This document shows positions 60,794 to 64,000 of a DNA stretch of 64,000 bases, one piece after another. This DNA comes from Streptomyces sp. NBC_00568 (lineage in GTDB: Bacteria; Actinomycetota; Actinomycetes; Streptomycetales; Streptomycetaceae), in the NCBI RefSeq assembly GCF_026341855.1, contig NZ_JAPENW010000001.1, positions 2,480,001 to 2,544,000 of the forward strand, read 5' to 3'. Numbering within the stretch: position 1 is the first letter of the stretch; each line of letters opens with the position of its first letter. The notes beneath the pieces were generated by a model, which had not been told where the DNA came from, made no database searches, and saw only the letters and a list, made by a program, of their open reading frames with translations. The translations under genes and the position numbers were made by a program.

Positions 60794-62629
60794 GTGCCAC
60801 CACCCCTCCCCGGCCCGGCCGAGCCCCCGGGCCCCGCGTGCTCGGGCGACCCGCACTCCGCCGACCGCGCCGACAGCGGCCCGACCGGGACAGACGGCAC
60901 AGGCACAGGCACAGGCCCGGGCCCGGCCGGCTCAGACCCGGCCGGCTCAGACCCGGCAGGCTCAGGTCCCGCAGGCTCGGGCCCCGCAGAGTCAGGCCCC
61001 GCAGGCCAGGGCGACACAGGCTCAAGCCCCGCAGGCTCAGGCCCGACAGACCAGGGCCCCGCAGGCTCAAGCCCCGCAGGCCAGGGCGACGGTGGGAAAC
61101 CCGCCGGGGACGGAGCCCGGCAACGGGGGGCCCGGCGGGCACCGACCGCTTGGGTGTCCCGGTTCGCCGGGGCACCCCGTCGGCTGCGCCGGGTGTCCTC
61201 CCTGCGCGCAACCTTCACCGTGTCCTTCGCCGCCGTCGCCGCCGCCGTCACGGTCCTGGTCGGGTTCCTGAGCTACGACGCCGCCGCCCGGCTGGTGCGC
61301 GTCGACCAGCAGACGGTCTTCGCCGAGGTCGTGCAGGACCTGCGCGACCAGGTCCGTGAACACCCGCTTCAGCCGCAGGACTTCGCCTCCCCCGACACCG
61401 ACCACGACGGGCCCCTCGACGACATCATCCGGCCCAGCCGCACCGACATCCAGGTGCTCGGGCCCGGCGGCGCGATGGTCGACCGCGGCACTCCGCCCCT
61501 GCCCGTGAACCGTCACGACCGGGCGATCGCCGACGGCGGCACGGCGGGCGAACTGGCGGAACACAAGGACGTCGACGTCGACGGCGACCGCTACCGGCTC
61601 GCGACCGTCGCGCTCGGCGGCGGACGGGGCGCGGTGCAGATCGCCCAGCAGTTCAGCGACACGGAGGACCTGCTCCGGGAGCTCCAGCAGCGGACCGTGC
61701 TGCTCGTCGGGGCTGTCGTGGTCGCCGCGGGGCTGTTCGGCTGGTGGCTGGCCCGGCGCATCACCCGGCGCCTGGTGCGGCTCGCCGGGGCCGCCGAGGA
61801 CGTGGCGCGCACCGGTCGCCTCGGCATCCAGGTGCCGGTCACGGGGTACGACGAGGTGGCCCGGCTCGGCCGGTCCTTCGACCGGATGCTCGGACGCCTC
61901 GCCCAGTCCGAGGAGGACCAGCGCCGCCTGGTCCAGGACGCGGGACACGAACTCCGTACGCCGCTGACCTCCCTGCGTACGAACATCTCCATGCTCCGCC
62001 GGATCGACGAACTGCCGCCCGACGCCCGCGAGGAACTCGTCGCCGACCTGGCCCTGGAGTCCCGGGAGCTGACCGATCTGGTCAACGAACTGGTGGCCCT
62101 CGCGGCCGGCCAGTCCGACACCGAGCCCGTACGACACCTCGACCTCGCCGAACTCGCCGAGGATGTCGCGATCGTCGCGCGCCGTCGCACCGGCCGGGAG
62201 ATCACCGTCCACGTCACCGGGGACACCGCGGTCGACGGCCGGCCGACCGCCCTCCAGCGCGCGGTCTCCAACCTCGTGGAGAACGCCGCCAAGTTCGACC
62301 GGGGCGGCAGGTCCCCGATCGAGGTCGTGGTGACGGGTCCCGCGCCGCGGACCGGCGCAGGACAGTCCGGTGATTCCGGCGGTCCGGACACGGGTGCCCG
62401 GCCCGGGCCGGTCCGCGTCGAGGTGCTCGACCGCGGCCCCGGCATCGGCGACGACGACCTCGTGCGTGTCTTCGACCGCTTCTACCGCGCCGCCGACGCC
62501 CGCAGCCTGCCCGGCTCGGGCCTCGGCCTGTCCATCGTCCGCGAGGTCGCCACGGCCCACGGCGGCACACCCTTCGCGTTCCACCGCGAGGGCGGCGGCA
62601 CGGTGATCGGCTTCACGGTGGGGCGCTGA
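60794..62629 (+). CDS. Sensor histidine kinase with long low-complexity N-terminus
   Basis: 611-aa membrane kinase, GTG 60794 directly after the regulator stop with GGGAGGACTGA upstream. Residues 1-115 are Gly/Ser/Pro/Ala repeats. The first helix (about 140-160, FTVSFAAVAAAVTVLVGFL), an extracytoplasmic sensor (160-300) and a second helix (TVLLVGAVVVAAGLFGWWLA) precede HAMP, then the phospho-acceptor His near 385 (DAGHELRTPLTSLR), N box NLVENAAKF, G1 DRGPGIG and G2 GSGLGLSIV. The pattern is MprB-like. It has no KdpD sensor domains (no Usp or KdpD N-terminal), so it is not a classical KdpD despite the potassium neighbours. Confidence 0.93.
   Translation: MPPPLPGPAEPPGPACSGDPHSADRADSGPTGTDGTGTGTGPGPAGSDPAGSDPAGSGPAGSGPAESGPAGQGDTGSSPAGSGPTDQGPAGSSPAGQGDGGKPAGDGARQRGARRAPTAWVSRFAGAPRRLRRVSSLRATFTVSFAAVAAAVTVLVGFLSYDAAARLVRVDQQTVFAEVVQDLRDQVREHPLQPQDFASPDTDHDGPLDDIIRPSRTDIQVLGPGGAMVDRGTPPLPVNRHDRAIADGGTAGELAEHKDVDVDGDRYRLATVALGGGRGAVQIAQQFSDTEDLLRELQQRTVLLVGAVVVAAGLFGWWLARRITRRLVRLAGAAEDVARTGRLGIQVPVTGYDEVARLGRSFDRMLGRLAQSEEDQRRLVQDAGHELRTPLTSLRTNISMLRRIDELPPDAREELVADLALESRELTDLVNELVALAAGQSDTEPVRHLDLAELAEDVAIVARRRTGREITVHVTGDTAVDGRPTALQRAVSNLVENAAKFDRGGRSPIEVVVTGPAPRTGAGQSGDSGGPDTGARPGPVRVEVLDRGPGIGDDDLVRVFDRFYRAADARSLPGSGLGLSIVREVATAHGGTPFAFHREGGGTVIGFTVGR
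60895..61085 (+). repeat. Imperfect ~15-bp tandem repeats inside the kinase gene
   Basis: Stretches of the form GGCTCAGACCCGGCC, GGCTCAGGCCCCGCA and GGCACAGGCACAGGC, coding for Gly/Ser/Pro/Ala/Asp/Thr runs such as AGSDPAGSDPAGSGPAGSGP. They are confined to the first ~100 codons. Translation could start after them at an internal codon, but the GTG at 60794 has the better ribosome site. Confidence 0.8.
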
Positions 62630-62679
62630 CCTCGCGTGCGGGCGCCCGCCGGGGTGCCTGCGGGTCCGGTGGGTGGGTC

Positions 62680-62795
62680 GGGGCCGTGCCGGTACATCCC
62701 AGTCCGTCGCCGCTGGATCAGACGTCAGTTCTGACGCGAGCCGCTGCTCGATCCGAACGTAAGCGACGGACATAGGGATGTACCGGCACGGCCCC
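62680..62795. repeat. 116-bp structured inverted-repeat element
   Basis: Outer arms of 21 bp are perfect: GGGGCCGTGCCGGTACATCC plus C (62680-62700) against the complement at 62775-62795. A further 9 bp GTCCGTCGC (62702-62710) pairs with GCGACGGAC (62763-62771), with small bulges. Inside lie CGTCAGTTCTGACG (62723-62736), itself a perfect palindrome, and GGATC...GATCC. The element sits alone in the 292-bp convergent gap between the kinase and FMN-reductase genes and codes for nothing. It looks like a MITE-like or structured mobile repeat. Confidence 0.88.
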
Positions 62796-62832
62796 TCCCG
62801 CCGCATCCCGGCTGCGGGTCGCACGTGGCGAA

Positions 62833-62882
62833 GATCCAGCCCCTCCGGCGTTTGAGGAGCGGGGTCTGGGGCGGAGCCCCAG
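62833..62882. repeat. Recurrent Streptomyces-type intergenic repeat with hairpin
   Basis: The sequence starts GATCCAGCCCCTCCGGCGTT, continues TTGAGGAGCGGGGTCTGGGG and ends GCGGAGCCCCAG. The last part forms a 7-bp stem CTGGGGC/GCCCCAG (62866-62882). From memory, this pattern recurs many times between Streptomyces genes. It may act as a terminator for the rightward kinase transcript or the leftward FMN-reductase transcript. Confidence 0.75.
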
Positions 62883-62921
62883 GGTGGGACGGGTAGGGGC
62901 GGAGGGGGCGAGAACACTCCG

Positions 62922-63632
62922 CTACACCCGGAGCGCCGCCAGCTGTTCCTCGAACGGCACCACCCGGAACCCGTCCTCGCGACCGGACGCGGCCACCTGG
63001 ACCGGGCCGGGCGAGCCGGACGAACCCTGGGCCGGGACCGCAGGCCCGGACTCGGCCGAAGCCGGCGCCGACGCCGAGGGCCGTACCTGGGCCGGTGGAG
63101 GAGTGGACGCGCCCGTCAGGGCGGACATCAGCACCGCCAGTTCACCCGCCGCCCGCTCGATCCGCTCGGCAAGCCCCTCCGCCCCCCAGTCCTCCGAAGC
63201 CGCGTACACCCCGGTAGGGACGATCACCGCCCGCAGATACGCGAACAGAGGACGCAGCGCGTGTTCGAGGACCAGCGAGTGCCGCCCGGTCCCCCCGGTC
63301 GCCGCGATCAGCACGGGCTTGCCCGCCAGCACGTCCTTGTCGAGCACGTCGAAGAAGGACTTGAACAGTCCGCTGTACGAGGCGGAGAACACCGGTGTGA
63401 CGACGATCAGCCCGTCCGCCGAGGTCACGTCGTCGATCGCGGCGGACAGCGCCCGCCCGGGGAAGCCGTTGGTGAAGTTGTGCGCGATCTCGACGGCGAG
63501 GTCGCGCAGTTCGACGACCCGCAGGTCCACCGGACCGGAAGCCCGGCCGGCGGTCGCGGCCGCCAGCCGGTCGGCCAGCAGCCGCGTGGACGACGGAACA
63601 CTCAGCCCCGCCGAGACGACGACGAGCTTCAT
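62922..63632 (-). CDS. NADPH-dependent FMN reductase (CE1759 family)
   Basis: 236-aa flavodoxin-like reductase. LVVVSAGLSVPSSTRLLADRL at the N-terminus binds the flavin phosphate, and LIVVTPVFSASYSGLFKSFFD and IAATGGTGRHSLVLEHALRPLF are typical of the family. Residues 175-215 are a low-complexity Ala/Pro/Ser linker before the C-terminus. ATG 63632 overlaps the stop of the luciferase-like monooxygenase gene upstream (ATGA). Such reductases supply reduced FMN to coupled monooxygenases, which is the natural reading here. Confidence 0.92.
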   Translation of the reverse strand: MKLVVVSAGLSVPSSTRLLADRLAAATAGRASGPVDLRVVELRDLAVEIAHNFTNGFPGRALSAAIDDVTSADGLIVVTPVFSASYSGLFKSFFDVLDKDVLAGKPVLIAATGGTGRHSLVLEHALRPLFAYLRAVIVPTGVYAASEDWGAEGLAERIERAAGELAVLMSALTGASTPPPAQVRPSASAPASAESGPAVPAQGSSGSPGPVQVAASGREDGFRVVPFEEQLAALRV

Positions 63633-64000
63633 GCGACGGTCACCTCTTCCTTGGCGGCGGCCACCCGGGCCGCGTGGGTCGGCGCGTCCGGCACATCGGC
63701 CGGCCGCCCCTTGGCGAACTCCTCGCGCAGCACCGGCACGACCTGCTCACCGAGGAGGTCGAGCTGCTCCAGGACGGTCTTGAGCGGCAGCCCGGCGTGG
63801 TCCATCAGGAACAGCTGGCGCTGGTAGTCACCGGCGTACTCGCGGAACGCCAGTGTCTTCTCGATGACCTGCTGCGGTGAGCCGACGGTCAGCGGTGTCT
63901 GCTCGGTGAAGTCCTCCAGCGACGGCCCGTGTCCGTAGACCGGCGCGTTGTCGAAGTACGGCCGGAACTCCCGTACGGCGTCCTGCGAGTTGGGCCGCAT
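63629..64000 (-). CDS. LLM-class flavin-dependent monooxygenase (partial C-terminus)
   Basis: The C-terminal 123 residues of a luciferase-like monooxygenase, cut by the right window edge; the frame stays open to 64000, where an ATG codon is only internal. Recognisable family stretch: LTVGSPQQVIEKTLAFREYAG, then DYQRQLFLMDHAGLPLKTVL, EQLDLLGEQVVPVLREEFAKGRP. It is coupled by ATGA to the FMN reductase, forming a two-component flavin monooxygenase. The substrate cannot be told. Start and N-terminal flavin site are outside the window. Confidence 0.92.
   Translation of the reverse strand: MRPNSQDAVREFRPYFDNAPVYGHGPSLEDFTEQTPLTVGSPQQVIEKTLAFREYAGDYQRQLFLMDHAGLPLKTVLEQLDLLGEQVVPVLREEFAKGRPADVPDAPTHAARVAAAKEEVTVA

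Noticed and set aside
60071..62629. Reading the two-component system as KdpDE because it lies near kdp.
   Set aside because: The kinase has no KdpD N-terminal or Usp-like domain and its layout is MprB-like. A regulatory link to potassium is kept only as a hypothesis from shared repeats.

Overview
High-GC actinobacterial chromosome, almost certainly Streptomyces. The signs are very GC-rich third codon positions, many GTG starts, GTGA/ATGA start-stop overlaps, a complete futalosine-type menaquinone block, a System II cytochrome c maturation block, and a recurrent Streptomyces-type intergenic repeat at the right end. I see no rRNA, tRNA, CRISPR array, IS element, prophage or replication origin.

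Layout. (1) 1-11926: a type VII (ESX/WXG100) secretion-related locus. A leftward six-gene operon holds two small WXG100-like proteins, a 506-aa T7SS-type membrane protein and three unknowns. It faces a large EccC/EssC-type ATPase (4837-9402), which is followed by a membrane protein and a Ser/Thr kinase. No eccB, eccD, eccE or mycP lies in the window. (2) 12018-26632: mqnA, a cold-shock gene with a structured leader, a XRE-cupin regulator facing azlCD, an acyl-CoA ligase facing a MaoC hydratase across a cluster of TTAC/GTAA palindromes, a DUF6716-like protein, a TetR regulator, and the menaquinone genes mqnE, asnC-type regulator, mqnM (ubiX-like), mqnP and mqnL (ubiD-like). (3) 26721-33825: LysR and ArsR regulators, an EamA transporter, a quinone oxidoreductase, a secreted glycosidase-like protein, and a cytosine deaminase translationally coupled to a 2OG-Fe(II)-type oxygenase. 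(4) 33956-37626: a two-gene unit of a STAND-like P-loop NTPase and a membrane-anchored periplasmic-binding-protein-like receptor. This is the strongest candidate for an undescribed system. (5) 37623-45475: resC, resB, ccdA, tlpA/resA, a Tat-lipoprotein deacetylase, a histidine phosphatase and hemL, i.e. haem and cytochrome c maturation. (6) 45861-50669: unknowns, a frameshifted SDR gene, a universal stress protein, a truncated diaminopimelate decarboxylase, a repeat-rich surface protein and a class E/F sortase. (7) 50768-62629: a potassium island with kdpC, kdpB, kdpA, kdpF, a 27-aa upstream ORF, two APC-superfamily transporters (the first KimA-like) and an OmpR-type two-component system. TTGACGC direct repeats occur in both transporter control regions. 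(8) 62630-64000: a 116-bp inverted-repeat element, a recurrent intergenic repeat, and an FMN reductase coupled to a luciferase-like monooxygenase cut by the window edge.

Genes work together most clearly in menaquinone synthesis (mqnA, E, M, P, L), thiol and haem delivery for c-type cytochromes (tlpA, ccdA, resBC, hemL), potassium uptake (kdp plus KimA-like), and the T7SS block.
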